Below are positions 10,677 to 22,900 of a DNA stretch of 64,000 nt, piece after piece. Numbering within the stretch: the first letter of the stretch is position 1; each line of letters starts with the position of its first letter. The translations under genes were made by a program, and so were the position numbers. The notes under the pieces are model-generated. The model was not told the DNA's origin. It did not search any database and saw only the letters and a program-made list of their open reading frames with translations. This DNA comes from Reclinomonas americana ATCC 50394 (taxonomy: Eukaryota; Jakobida; Jakobea; Jakobida), in the NCBI GenBank assembly GCA_048213135.1, contig PS015041.1, forward strand, positions 21,593-85,592, read 5' to 3'.

Positions 10677-13600
10677 ATGAGGTGAGTGTGTGTGCGGGTG
10701 TTTGCGAGATGTTCACCCTCACACTTTCTGTTAGTGTGCGGAAGAAAGCTTGGCACTTGGCCGAGGACGGAAATATGTATGCGCTGCGGATACTGGTGGC
10801 CAGTGGCAGTGCAGCAACACTGCTGGCAAGCGGGGGAATGGACGAAGGCGGCAAATCTGTATTTCACAGTGCTGCTGAGCGAGGTCAATTGGCAGTGCTA
10901 CGGTATCTGTGGGAAGAGAGCGGCGTTGGTCCTCGACTTGCCCTGTTGGTCAACAACTTTGGCGAGACGCCACTTATGTATGCTGCCGGTGGCGGTCACC
11001 TGGCAGTGGTGGAGTGGTTTCTGGGCTATGATTGGAGATGTAGATTTCCACGGGAAATCGTGCTGGCTGTAACGAATGACCGAGCACGGCTTCCTGGTTC
11101 CACCGCACTGCATTACGCGGTTGAGAGCGGTCACGAGTCGACTGTGCGACTCCTCGCGACTGCAAATCCGGATCTGCTTCTCAAAGTCAACAAGCATGGC
11201 AAGACCGCCGCGCAACTGGCTCTCTCCAACGGCAAGGGCGCCGTGGCCGCGTTGCTTCATCGCCTTGCGTCGCAGCCGCCGCACCACAGGTGTGCACACA
11301 TACGTGCTGCTGAATTGTATCCCTTGCACGTTGGCTGATTGTGACGCAGGCGGAAGAAGGCTTGGTTGATGGCAGAGGATGGCGATGTGGAAGCACTGCG
11401 GCAGTTGGTGGCGACCGAGGGCGCAGAGATGCTGTTGGACGAGGGAGAGCGAGACGTTTACGGGAGCTCGCCATTTTACTGTGCTGCTTGGCGAGGCCAC
11501 CTTGCCGTCTTGGAGTATCTGTGGGAGGATAGTGGTGTCGGTCTCCAACTCGCACAGCTGATCAGTATCTATGGCTGGACGCCGCTGATGGCTGCTGCTA
11601 ACGGCGGTCACTTGCCTGTTGTGGAGTGGCTTCTGGCCGACGAGCGGCGATGTCCACTGGAAATGGTACTTGCTGCAACGAATGACGACTCACGGCTTCC
11701 TGGTTCCACCGCACTGCATTACGCCGCTGAGCAAGGCTGCGAGTCGATTGTGCGACTGCTGATCACTGCCTATCCGGATTTCACACCGATGGTCAACAAG
11801 CATGGCAAGACAGCCGCGCAAGTCGCCCATGATGCCGGCATGTTCGATTCGGCAGAGTATCTTCATCAACTTGCATCGCAACCGCCACACCACAGGTCTG
11901 TGTCTCTCTGTTGCTGAGTATATCAGCTTGTGATTCCTCGCTTACACGGTGGCTGTCACAGGCGGAAGAAGGCTTGGATGATGGCGGAGGATGGTGATGT
12001 GGAAGCACTGTGTCAGCTGGTGGCGACCGAGGGCGCAGAGACGCTGTTGGATGACGGAGAGCGAGACGTCTACGGGAGCTTGCCACTTCAGTGTGCTGCT
12101 CGGCGTGGCCACCTTGCCGTGCTGGAGTATCTGTGGGAGGAAAGTGGTGTCGGCCCTCAACTTGCCCTGTTGGTCAATGCCGATGGTTGGACGCCACTAA
12201 TGTATGCTGCCAACGGCGGTCACTTGGCAGTGGTGGAGTGGCTTCTTGCCGACGAACGACGATGTCCACGAGAAATGGTGCTTGTTGTAACGGATGACCG
12301 AGCACGGCTCGCTGGTTCCACTGCACTGCATTATGCCGCCGAGAAAGGCCACGAATCCATTGTGCGACTGGTGATCACTGCCTGTCCGGAACTCATTCCG
12401 ATGGTCAACGGGGATGGCAACACAGCTGCTCAGGTGGCTCTTGATGCTGGTGAAGATGACGTGGCCGACTTACTTGATCGACTGGCATCGCAACCGCCGC
12501 ACCACAGGTGTGCACCATCGTGTTTCCACATTGTCACTCACCACCACTCACGCGGTGGCTTACACAGGCGGAAGAAGGCGTGGTTGATGGCAGAGGATGG
12601 CGATGTGGAAGCACTCTGTCAGGTGGTGGTGGACGAGGGTGCAGAGACGCTGTTGAACGAGGAAGAGCGAGACGTCTATGGGAGCTCACAGTTTCACTGT
12701 GCTGCTCGGCAAGGCCACCTAGCCGTGCTGCGATGTTTGTGGGCGAAGAGTGGAGTTGGTCCTCAACTTGCCCAGCTGGTCAATGACTTTGGATGGACGC
12801 CACTTATGTGTGCTGCCAGCGGCGGTCACTTGGCAGTTGTGGAGTGGCTTCTGGCCGACGAGTGGAGATGTCCACGGGAGATGGTGCTTGCTGTTACAAA
12901 TGGCCGAGCACGGGTGCCTGGTTCCACTGCACTGCATTTTGCCGCTGAGAATGGCCACGAGTCGACTGTGCGACTCCTGGCCACTGCCTATCCGGATCTC
13001 ATGCCAAAGATCAACACTGCTGGCAAGACGGCTGCTCACGCGGCTCGTACCGCGCATAAGTACGATGTGGTCAGATTGCTGGATTGGATTACGTCGCAGC
13101 TGCGACACTACAGGTGTGCACCACCGTCCCTTCCTATATGCTACTCTGGATCACCACCCATGCAGTGCATACGTGTAGGCAAAAAAAGGCTTGGTTGCTG
13201 GCAGCGGATGGCGATGTGGAAGCACTTCGCCAGATGGTGGAATTTTGTGGTGCAAAGGTGTTGCTGGATTCCGACAGGAAACGCAACTGTGCACTTCATT
13301 GCGCTGCTCAACAAGGCCACCTTGCCGTCCTCGAGTATCTGTGGGAGGAAAGTGGCGTCGGTCCTCAACTTGCGCAGCTGGTCAATGCCGATGGCTGGAC
13401 GCCACTAATGTATGCTGCCAACGGCGGTCACTTGGCAGTGGTGGAGTGGCTTCTGGCCGACGAACGAAGATGTCCTCGAGAAATGGTGCTTGTTGTAACG
13501 AATGACCGAGCACGGCTGCCAGGTTCCACTGCACTGCATTATGCCACCGAGAAAGGCCAGGAGTCGATTATCCGACTGCTAATCACTGCCTGTCCGGATC

Positions 13601-16600
13601 TCACACCGATGGTCAACAAGGATGGCAAGACAGCTGCGCAACTGGCTCTCTCCAACGGCAAGTACACTGCGGCTGAGTTGCTTCATCGCCTTGCGTCGCA
13701 GCCGCCGCACAACAGGTATAGAGATAGATATACACCATATGTTTCTTACACTGCTGTTCGCCACTCACGCGGTGGCTGTCACAGTCGGAAGAAGGCTTGG
13801 TTGATGGCGGAGGAAGGCGATGTCGATGCACTGCGCCAGTTGGTGGCGAACGAGGGCGCAGATACGCTGTTGGACGAGGGAGAGCGAAACATGTATGGAG
13901 GCTCGCCGTTTCACTGTGCGGCTTGGCGTGGCCACCTTGCCGTCTTGAAGTTCCTGTGGGAGGATAGTGGTGTCGGCCCTCAACTTGCTCAGCTGGTTGA
14001 CGACTTTGGCTGGACGCCGCTCATGGTTGCTGCAAATGCCGTGCAATTGCCTGTGGTGGAGTGGCTTCTGGCCAACGATCAACGATGTTTGCCGGAGATG
14101 GTGCTTGCTGTAACGAATGACCGAGCACGGCTTCCTGGCTCCACCGCACTGCATTATGCCGCCGAGAGAGGCCACGAGTCGATTGCGCGACTCCTGGCGA
14201 CTGCCTACCCAGATCTCGTCCCGAAGATCAACAGGGATGGCAAGACCGCCGCGCAACTGGCTCTCTCCAACGGCGAGTACACCGTGGCCGCGCTGCTGCA
14301 TCGCCTTGCGTCGCAGCCGCCGCACTACAGGTATTCGTCTGTCTGTCTGTCTACCGACTTATATTTTTGCTTACGTGTGGTTGTCACAGGCGGAGGAAGG
14401 CTTGGCTGATGGCAGAGGATGGCGATGTGGAAGCACTTCGCCAGTTGGTAGCAAACGAGGGCGCAGAGACGCTTCTGGATGAGGGAGAGCGGGACGTATA
14501 CGGCATCTCACTTTATCACTGCGCTGTTCAACAAGGCCACCTTGCCGTCCTCGAGTATCTGTGGGAAGAGAGTGGCGTCGGTCGTCGACTTGCTCAGCTG
14601 GTTGATAACAGTGGTGCGACGCCTCTCCTTACTGCTACCAGTGGCGGACACTTGGCAGTGGTGGAGTGGCTTCTGGCCGACAAGCGGCGATGTCCGCCGG
14701 AGACGGTGCTGACTATTACGAACGACGTTTTACGACTTATCGGCCCCACCGCGGTCTATTATGCCGCCGAGAGAGGCTACAAGTCAATAATGCGACTACT
14801 GGCCAGTGCACATCCGGATCTCGTCCCAGAGGTCAATAAGGATGGCAAGACTGCTGCGCACGTCACTCGTGTCGTGGAAAAGCACGTGGTTATCAAATTG
14901 CTGGATCGAACTGCATCACAGCCGCCGAATTCCAGGTATCAATCACAAGTAACTTTTTCTCCTGTCGTAGTCTCTCGAAACTTACCCAGCTGTTGCAGGA
15001 GGAAGAAGGCATGGCTTATGGCAGACGAGGGTGATGTGGAAGCACTGCGCCATCTGGTGGAGAACGTGGGCGCAGAGACGCTGCTGGATGAGGGGGAGCG
15101 AGATATTTACAGCCTCTCGCCATTTCACTGTGCTGCTCGGCGAGGTCACCTTGCCGTCTTGCAGTATCTATGGGAAGCGAGTGGCGTCGGCCCTCGACTT
15201 GCACACCTGATCAATAAGTATGGCTGGACACCACTTATGTATGCTGCCAGCGGTGGTCACTTGGCAGTCGTGGAGTGGCTTCTTGCCGATGAGCGGCGAT
15301 GTCCACCGGAGATGGTGCTAGCTGTAACGAATGGCCGAGCACGACTTCCTGGCTCCACCGCTCTGCATTTCGCTGCTGAGAAGGGCCACGACTCGATTGT
15401 GCAACTCCTGGCCACTGCGTATCCTGATCTGGTTCTCAAGGTCAACAAAGACGGCAAAACGGCTGCGCAATTGGCATTCCATGCGGGCGAGAATGCTGTG
15501 GTGGAGATGCTTGCGTTACAAATTCCGCAAGGTAATTTTTTCTGCCATTGTGTGTTGTTAACAATTCTGCTACTCATCTCGACCACTGCACTACTCACGC
15601 CGTTACTTCTGTTGGCAGAGGTTTGCATTTATTGGTGGTTCTTCTCGGACGATCCGTCACTCATTCGCGATTCACTTCATTCTAGCCTGCAGTAAGCCGC
15701 CTGTTCGAAGCAGAGGCCAGTATCATCTCTCTCCAGCAGCAATTGCAGGATATGCGCGCCACAGAGTGCGACAGAGCCCGACTACACGAGGCTGCTGTAG
15801 CCCGCTTGCAAGACGAAGTCTGTGAGCAGCAACAATTGCGGCATGTCACAGCACTGCGCCACGATGCCGTTGTGGATCTTCTGGAGGTCTCACTTGGTGA
15901 GCAACGGCAACAGCAGCAAGAGATGGCTGTGCAGTACGACATCACCGTCGCCGAGCTTCGACGCGCAAGTGAATCTGCAGCAGAGCTGTATAAGCAGCAA
16001 CTGGACTCTCGCGACGCCAGAATCACGGAATTGGGACAACAAGTGCTGTCTCGCGACATTACCGTTGCTGAGCTGAGACTGCAGCTGCAGCAAGTGGAAA
16101 CAACAATCGCCGACCTCAAGGTCACTCTCGGTTCTGAGCAACACCAGCGTGTCAGCCTGCAACTTGCTCTGGATGAGCAAACAAAGCAGACTGCTCGTCT
16201 CCGACAGCAGTTGGAGGCTCTCTTCCACATGGATTTCTTGAGGTATACACGTACGCGCACCTTGCTTGTCGCTGCTTTTGTCGAGGTATCTCATGTGTCA
16301 GTGGCCGTCCAGTGATCGTCGACCTCTCATCATGCTCACCGAGATCATGCACAATGTGGTGCCATTCGCTCTCGCTTCTCTCTTCCAGCAGCTGATCTCG
16401 GGCTTCTATCCCGGCGAGTATGACGTCACCAATCTCTGCTGTGACCGTCCGAGTGGCAGGTGTGTGTGTACTTCGTGTGCTCTTCTTATTCACTGCACTG
16501 AGTAGCACTTAAGACTTAAGCCAAATCTTTGCAAGATATGTGTGTATGTCAGTCGACGACGACGGCAAGATTCACACGCGATCGGCCAAAGTTTTCCGCA

Positions 16601-18440
16601 ACAAGTATGAGGCCGTGTGTGAATTCGCACGGAATGGATCTGTGGCAGCCATGGATGTCAGCCTCTTGTCAACCCTGCTGCTCGAGATTACGTACGTGCC
16701 CATAGCACGATGTGCTGATGCTGACTTGTGGGATGTGGCGAAGCGAGTCGGCGCAGTTGTTGTCGGATCCGCTGAAGAACGAGCGGCAAAGCGGCTGCTG
16801 AGCGACGTCGACAAGGTTTGTGAGGCGAATTACAGTTGCGCAAATTCAGTCGCCGCCCTCACCGCATGCCGTTGATGCAGATCGGTGCTGTGGAGCGACT
16901 GCGTGATGCGCGCAATCGCGTGTCGCACCTGGCTGAGTCAGATTCGCTGCCCGACTCTGAGTATGTGGGGATTGTTCGCACCATTCGAGATTGTCTGCAA
17001 TGCCTGTTCCCTGCGGGACACGAGTGCATCGATCGCCTGTTTGAATCCTATGAGCGTTGCGTCGATTGGCATTCGGTGCTGCACTTTCTTCTGACTAACC
17101 CTCTGGTTTGATATCGCAGGAGTGAGCCAGATTCAAGTGACTGATGAGATGTTGAACGAGGAGAAAAAGAAACTCCATGTTTACGCACCTCGCATCAAGC
17201 GTGAGGAGTTCGGTAGTCCCGAGTTTATCGGCATTGGTTCGCTTGCGTTAGCAATCGCTCTGCTTTGTTATTGTTGTTTCTTTATTCTGCGACACTCATT
17301 TTTGATTGCCTGCAGGTCAGAACACGTGTCGCGTGTACCGAACTGTAATGCGAGTCGGCGGCGAAGACACTGTGGTGGCATACAAGCGTTTTGAACACCC
17401 CAGTAGCACCCTTCGACCCAAGTTCATGAAGTTCGTGAAGAAAGAGGAGCGCTTGCTTGTGCGTCTTGAGTTGCGTCACGCGTACGTGGTGCAAGATAGA
17501 TGTCACTTATCGAGTGACCGTCTCACAAACATGAATAATCGTTAACAGTCACGCGCACATCGCGACACTTGTCGGTGTATGCGAAGATGACCCTCATGGT
17601 CCGGGCTTGGTGCTGGAGTATGTCGGGCCAGCTTTGGATGAGGCCAGGCTGCCGGAGACTTTGCTCGAAGCTGTGCAAAATGGGATCTTAGATCAAGAGC
17701 AACTCCTGCGGTTGCTAGTTCAAGTTGGCCATGCAGTAGAACACATGCACTCTCGGCGAGTAGTGCATCGCGATCTGAAGCCGCAAAGTTGCGTGTCAGA
17801 GTAATGTGTTTCTCGCGGATTGTTCCATCGCCTTATGCTTTCACCTTAGGTTGCATTTGCTGAAGTTAGTTTTCTGACTGTCTCCCTGCTTTGCAGATGT
17901 TCTTATCAGCGGCGATAGGCAGACTGCCAAAGTGTGCGACTTTGGCGAGGCCCGTGAACAGGGAACGTTGGGTCGATTGAAAACTCCAGTGGGCACACCG
18001 GCATTCGCAGCGCCAGAAGTGCTGCTCGGCAGAGAGGTATGCTGTATTGGCGTGCATCGATGTAAATCGCAGTCGTCACGTCGTTGCTGACGCATTGGGC
18101 AGTACGATGAGCGAGCCGATGTCTTCTCATTTGGCACGCTTCTGTGGTATTGCATCACGCGCGAGGAACCGTTCAAGGGCGTCGACAATTTGCGAATTGC
18201 AGTTGAGGTGGAGCAAGGAAGATTGCCTGGCGCGCTCGATCTTCCACTGCTGATGGTCAGCGATGCATTGTGCGGATTGGTGGCGGCGTGCTGGGTGAGT
18301 TGGTTATGTTGACAAGTACCTTATTTGTGGGCGGCATCTCATTGTCGTTCGTGCAGAGGAAGGCCATCGACAGACCCTCCATGTCCCGTGTGCTCCAGGA
18401 ATTGCAGCGCATCATCGGTGCGCCACCACCTCCACCGTAG
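10677..18440 (+). CDS. Ankyrin array-coiled coil-HEPN-like-TKL kinase protein A, 2152 aa
   Basis: Nineteen exons sum to 6459 nt with all phases matching. Exon 1 codes only ATGAG (10677-10681). Exons 2-9 are eight ankyrin cassettes (10735-11289, 11350-11895, 11962-12507, 12568-13113, 13179-13715, 13785-14330, 14390-14935, 14999-15531). Exon 10 (15693-16242) is a ~180-residue Gln/Glu/Leu-rich coiled coil. Exons 11-13 form a HEPN-like domain with the motif RNRVSH. Exons 14-19 form a kinase with VVAYK, HRDLKPQN, DFG and APE motifs, ending in a short poly-Pro tail. Kinase motifs and the CW...RPS segment suggest the tyrosine-kinase-like (TKL) group. There is no signal peptide or membrane segment, so a cytosolic protein is likely. 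The parts suggest a sensor (ankyrins), oligomeriser (coiled coil), possible RNase (HEPN) and signalling kinase, but function is inference. The exon 9/10 junction skips an internal AG and is the weakest. Confidence 0.88.
10735..15531 (+). repeat. Array of eight ankyrin cassette exons (gene A)
   Basis: Each exon is about 546 nt (182 aa) and encodes five ankyrin repeats. Recurring landmarks are RKKAWLMAEDGDVEALR at the start, then SPFHCAARRGHLAVLEYLW, WTPLMYAANGGHLAVVEWLL, GSTALHYAAEKGHESIVRLL and NKDGKTAAQLA, closing with LASQPPHYR. All internal boundaries are phase 2 (AG/G, giving Arg). Intervening introns are only ~60-90 nt. The 537-nt sixth cassette and the 533-nt last one deviate slightly. 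The last lacks the QPPHYR close and runs into the coiled coil. Confidence 0.92.
16313..17055 (+). other. HEPN-like domain, gene A
   Basis: Exons 16313-16459, 16536-16815 and 16881-17055 encode an all-helical region. It contains MDVSLLSTLLLEIT, then an Ala/Asp-rich helix, then RLRDARNRVSHLAES and a final helix EYVGIVRTIRDCLQCL. The Arg-Asn-x3-His spacing and the preceding DxSLLxxLL helix resemble the DZIP3-like branch of the HEPN superfamily, where the R-x4-6-H motif forms an RNase site. Residues around the motif are nearly identical in gene B. Assignment is by eye and not tested by a profile search. Confidence 0.6.
17120..18440 (+). other. TKL-type kinase domain, gene A
   Basis: Exons 17120-17236, 17316-17490, 17549-17787, 17897-18036, 18103-18294 and 18357-18440. 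The glycine loop is GIGQNTCRVY (third Gly missing), the ATP lysine is in VVAYKR, the catalytic loop HRDLKPQN is completed across an intron (A/AT), the metal motif is DFG in KVCDFGEAR, and the activation segment ends GTPAFAAPE. All catalytic residues are present, so it may be active. The intron at 17491-17548 appears to be GC-AG (GT/GCAAGA), as in gene B. Confidence 0.85.
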
Positions 18441-18812
18441 GCGGCTCACACGTTTAGATCACAGTGACGACGTACACGCTGCACGGAAGGTTGTCAAGTC
18501 GTCCTGATGTTAAGCGTGCGAATCACTCGACCACAAGCTTCAGTTTAACAGGAATGAAAGCGATTGAACCATCCGTACGTTGCCATGCTTTCTTCGTATT
18601 CATGAGACCATCAAGTGCAATTATCCACGTGAAGGTCTCGATAAGCCAACGTAAACGTCACAGAGCTCCGCCGTGTGCGACAAACATCAAATCAATGACG
18701 AGAAAAGGCAACTCGACACTGCGAAGACCCCTGTACACCACACATCCCTTCCTTGTCACACAAAGGCAACTCGATGATTTAATTGCGGCGCCTCTTCCCT
18801 CCCATCCCGTCC
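18441..18812. other. Conserved 3' flank of ankyrin unit A
   Basis: This 372-bp intergenic stretch lies between the ankyrin gene stop and the CotH fragment on the opposite strand. Its right part, ending CAACTCGATGATTTAATT near 18783, recurs after genes B (about 26850) and C (about 36088). It is therefore part of the duplicated unit. No gene is seen in it. Confidence 0.7.
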
Positions 18813-19249
18813 CTACTCCACCCCATTCCCCCTCAGCCGACGATCCACTCCCTGGCCCACCACCTCCTCCACCTCCACCTCCGCCACCACCACATGATCG
18901 ATATGCTCATCAATCCACTGACCCCGCCGAGCCAGCCACGCCTTCAGTCCCTCCAGCTCACCCGCCCACGTGGTCGGCACCGGCTGGCACTGATCGTTGA
19001 AATCACTATACATCCAGCGCACTCATCAGGCAGAGTGCTGACGAAACAAAGTGAGGGGGGAAAACGCACACTCCAAGCTCAGGCCAGCGAACAAAGTTGC
19101 GGGCGGCGGCCTCGGCCACCTCCGCAGCATAGCTGTCAATCTGGCGCAACAGGTAGTCCTCCGAGAGCAGGCCACCAGGCGCGCGCAGCTCGTGCCAACG
19201 TGCGGCCACTTTGGCGGCGAACTTGGGGTCTTGGAACAAACGGGACCAC
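18813..19249 (-). pseudogene. CotH-kinase 3' fragment, copy 1
   Basis: Two exon-like blocks match the last two exons of the complete CotH gene at 36.1-40.05 kb. The first is 19249-19072 (WSRLFQDPKFAAKVAARWHE through ARNFVRWPELG), and the second ends at the stop at 18813. Upstream there is only low-complexity sequence, so no kinase core exists. At the second block's acceptor the sequence is GATGAG/TGCGCTGG where the intact gene has CATAG/GTGCGCTGG. This moves the AG by one base and would shift the frame. Both features mark it as a duplicated, non-functional end. Confidence 0.78.
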
Positions 19250-19259
19250 CTGTGGACGG

Positions 19260-19625
19260 GGGGAAGGAGGAGATAGGAGATGGTGAGGAGAAGGGGGGAG
19301 TAGGGGGGGGAGGGGGGGCAATGGGAAAAACATGCAACAGAGGAAGAAGGAGAAGACGAGGAGGAGCAGGAGAAGAAGAGAAAGAACAAGAGAAAGGAGA
19401 TCAAGAAGAAGAAGAAGAAGGAAGAGGAGGAGGAGGAAGAAGAGGAGAAGGAGAATGAAGGACAAGGAAAAGAAGAATAAGAATAAGAACGAGAGAAGAG
19501 AAAGATGAAAAGGAGGAGGAGGAGGAGGAGGAGGAGTGGGAGGAGAAGCAGGAGCAGAAGAAGAAGAAAAGATGAAGAAAGAAGAAGAAGAGGAATAGGT
19601 GGAAGAGGAGGAGGAAGAGAGGAGA
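19260..19625. repeat. Purine-rich (GAA/GGA) tract
   Basis: Almost pure A/G sequence of GAAGAA/GAGGAG type. It is equivalent in position to the purine tracts upstream of the other two CotH ends (28080-28561 and 36560-36800). The duplication breakpoints probably lie inside these tracts. Translated ORFs here are artefacts. Confidence 0.75.
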
Positions 19626-19991
19626 ACCTTTCCTCCGATCGCCGTCTCTCCTCTCTCTTCTTGCCCTCCTGTCCCCGTTCGCTGAACCTGCCTCTCGGCC
19701 GATCGCGGGCCGTCTACCTTTCTCACCTGGTACTTTCTCGGTCAACATCTCAATCCCTGTTCAATCACCTTCGAGAAGTCGTACGCGAGACGTCATTCAT
19801 TCAGCCACAGCACGGCGCAGTCATGATGTTGAAGGCCACAACCTGCACGTCGTATGTGAACAAGGAAGACTGTGGTCGGCGAGGTCAGACTGCGGCTGGC
19901 GTGGCTGCGGTCAAGTCCTGTCCGCCGCACAAGTCGGTCAGAACCGAACTCTGCCTTCTAGTCAGACGCCAACCCAGTAGAGCACGCAACG
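19626..19991 (+). promoter_or_regulatory. Upstream region of ankyrin gene B
   Basis: This is about 365 bp of ordinary-complexity sequence before the ATG of gene B. The last bases, GAGCACGCAACGATGAG, are almost identical to those before gene C (GAGCACGCAACAATGAG), so the start context was duplicated. No gene is seen in it. Confidence 0.45.
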
Positions 19992-22900
19992 ATGAGGTGA
20001 GTGTGTGTGCGTGTGTGTGTGTGTGAGTGGATGGGTGCATGCTTGTGACGAATAACTGAGCTGTCTTATTCTCGCTGTCATGCAGTCTGTGGAAGAAAGC
20101 TTGGCAGATGGCAGAGGATGGTGATGTTGAAGCACTGCGGCAAATTGTTGTAAGCGAGGGTTCAGCAACACTGCTGGCAAATGAGGAGATGAGTGAGGGA
20201 GGAATGACTGCATTTCATTGTGCTGCGTGGCGAGGCAATCTTGGCGTATTGGAGTTTTTGTGGGATGAGAGTGGCGTCGGACCTCAACTTGCTCAGCTTG
20301 TCGACTCCGAAGGCTGGACGCCACTCATGGCAGCTGCTCTTGGAGGTCACTGGCCAGTGGTGGAGTGGCTTCTGGCCGACGAGCGGCGATGCACACCAGA
20401 TATGGTTCTTGCTGTTACCTTCGATGCAGCACGGCTGCCTGGTTCCACTGCACTGCATTACGCCGCAGAGAACGGCCACGTATCGATTGTGCGACTCCTG
20501 GCGACTGCGCACCCGGATCTCCTTCTCAAGGTCAACAAGGATGGCAAGACGGCCGCTCAAGTGGCTCTTGATGCGTGCGTTTACAACGTAGCCGAGCTTC
20601 TTCATCGAATGGCGTCAGAGCCGCCGCACTACAGGTATGCAACAGCATGTCTCTCAGCTTGTGTTCTTTTTCTTACGCGGTGACTGATGCAGGCGGAAAA
20701 AGGCGTGGTTGATGGCTGTGGATGGCGATATGGAAGCTTTGCGTCTGGTGGTGACGACTGAAGGCGCAGAGGCACTGCTGGATGCGAGAGAGCGAGACGT
20801 CTACGGAAGCTCGCCGTTTCATTGTGCTGCTCAGCGAGGCCACCTCGCAATGCTCGAGTATCTGTGGGAGGAGAGTGGAGTCGGTCCTCATCTTGCTCAG
20901 CTTACCAATAACTATGGCTGGACGCCACTAATGGTCGCCGCCAACGATAATCATTTGCCTGTAGTGGAGTGGCTTCTGGCTGACGAGCGACGATGCACAC
21001 CAGATATGGTGCTTGCTGTAACATCCGACGCAGCACGGCTTCCTGGCTCCAGTGCACTGCATTACGCTGCCGATAATGGTCACATTTCGATTACCTCAGT
21101 GCTGGCCACTGCGTACCCGGATCTCCTTCTCAAGGTCAACAACGATGATAAAACGGCCGCTCAAGTGGCTCTCGATGCTGGCGTGTGCGACGTTGCCGAA
21201 TTTCTTCATCGAATGGCATCGGAGCCGCCGCACTACAGGTCTGCACCTTCGTGTTTATCACGTTGTGGAAATTGCTAATGCGTGGTGGATGCAGGCGGAA
21301 GAAGGCTTGGCTGATGGCAGCGGATGGCGATGTGGAAGCACTGCGGCAGTTGGTGGCGGAAGAGGGCGCAGAGACGCTGCTGGATGAGAGCGAGCGGGAC
21401 ATTTATGGAGGCTCGCCGTTTCAGTGTGCTGCTTGGCGAGGCCATCTCGCCGTACTGGAGTATCTGTGGGAGGAAAGTGGCGTCGGTCCTCATCTTGCTC
21501 TGCAGGTCGATGACTATGGATCGACACCACTCATGACTGCTGCCAGCGGCGGTCACCTGACAGTCGTGGAGTGGCTTCTGGCCGATAAGCGACGATTTCC
21601 GCTGCGGAGAGTGCTTGCCACCATGCATCATGAAGCTCGATATCCTGGCTTTACTGCCCTGCACTTTGCTGCCAGTGGGGGCCACGGGTCAATTGTGCGA
21701 CTCCTTGCTACGAAATATCCAGATCTTGTTCCAAGGGTCAACAAGGATGGCAAGACCGCTGCCCAAGTGGCATTCGCCAATGTTAGGCGCACTGCCGCTG
21801 AAGTGCTAAATCGCCTTGAGTCGCAGCCTCCGCACTGCAGGTATGCAGTCTTCGCCAATATGAGGTCTCACCAGGCGATTCATGAGTTCACGGTGATTGA
21901 TACAGGCGGAAGAAGGCGTGGTTGATGGCAGCAGACGGTGATGTGGAATCACTGCGGCAGCTGGTGGCGAACGAGGGCGCAGAGACGCTGCTGGATGAGA
22001 GTGAGCGGGACATCTATGGAGGCTCGCCGTTTTATCGCGCTGCTCGACGAGGCCACCTTGTCGTGCTTGAGTATCTTTGGGAAGAGACTGGAGTCGGTCC
22101 TCAACTTGCTCCGCTAGTCAATAATAATGGTGCGACGCCGCTTATGACTGCAGCCGATGGCGGTCATATGCCTGTGGTGCAATGGCTTCTGGCCGATGAG
22201 CGACGATGCCCCCGGGAGATGGTGTTGGCTGTTACACTTGACGCAGCACCGCGCCCCCGCTGCACTGCATTACATTTTGCCGCAGCGAGGGGTCATGAGT
22301 CTGTCGTGCAGTTGCTAGCCTCCCGGTATTCGGATCTCATTCTCAAGATCAGCATGGATGGCAACACAGCTGCTCAAGTGGCTCTTACTGCTGGCAACAT
22401 GAACGTGGCAGAATTGATTCATCGGTTGATATCGCACCCGCCGCACTACTGGTGTGCCTGCTGCTTGCGTGAACAGGTGCTGCTGTATTGTGTCACTCAC
22501 ACATTGGCTGATCTTTACGCAGGCGGAAGAGAGCGTGGCTTTTGGCTGATGATGGCGATGTGGAAGCTCTGCGGCGGCTTGTTGCGAACGAGGGCGCAGA
22601 GACACTGGTAGACGAGAGAGAGCGAGACGTTTATGGAAGCTCGCCATTTGCTCGCGCTGCTTTGCAAGGCCGCATGCCAGTGCTGGAATATCTCTGGGAG
22701 GGGAGTGGCCTTGGACCTCAACTTGCAACACTGGCAAGCGACTACGGTTGGACGCCACTTATTGCTGCTGCCCATGGTGGTCACTTGGCAGTCGCGGAGT
22801 GGCTTCTGGGCGATGTCCGGCGCTGTCCACCGAAGATGGTGCTTGCTGTAACAAATGGTGACTCACATCTTCCTGGCTCCACTGCGCTGCATTACGCCGC

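Noticed and set aside
11930-13408. Treating each ankyrin open frame as a separate gene
   Set aside because: The frames read through short introns by chance. Repeated CAG/GCGGAAG acceptors, AG/GT donors and constant phase show that they are exons of one gene.
18783-19286. Plus-strand Pro-rich frame opposite the CotH fragments
   Set aside because: It is the antisense of a conserved CotH end that is present three times with the minus frame preserved.
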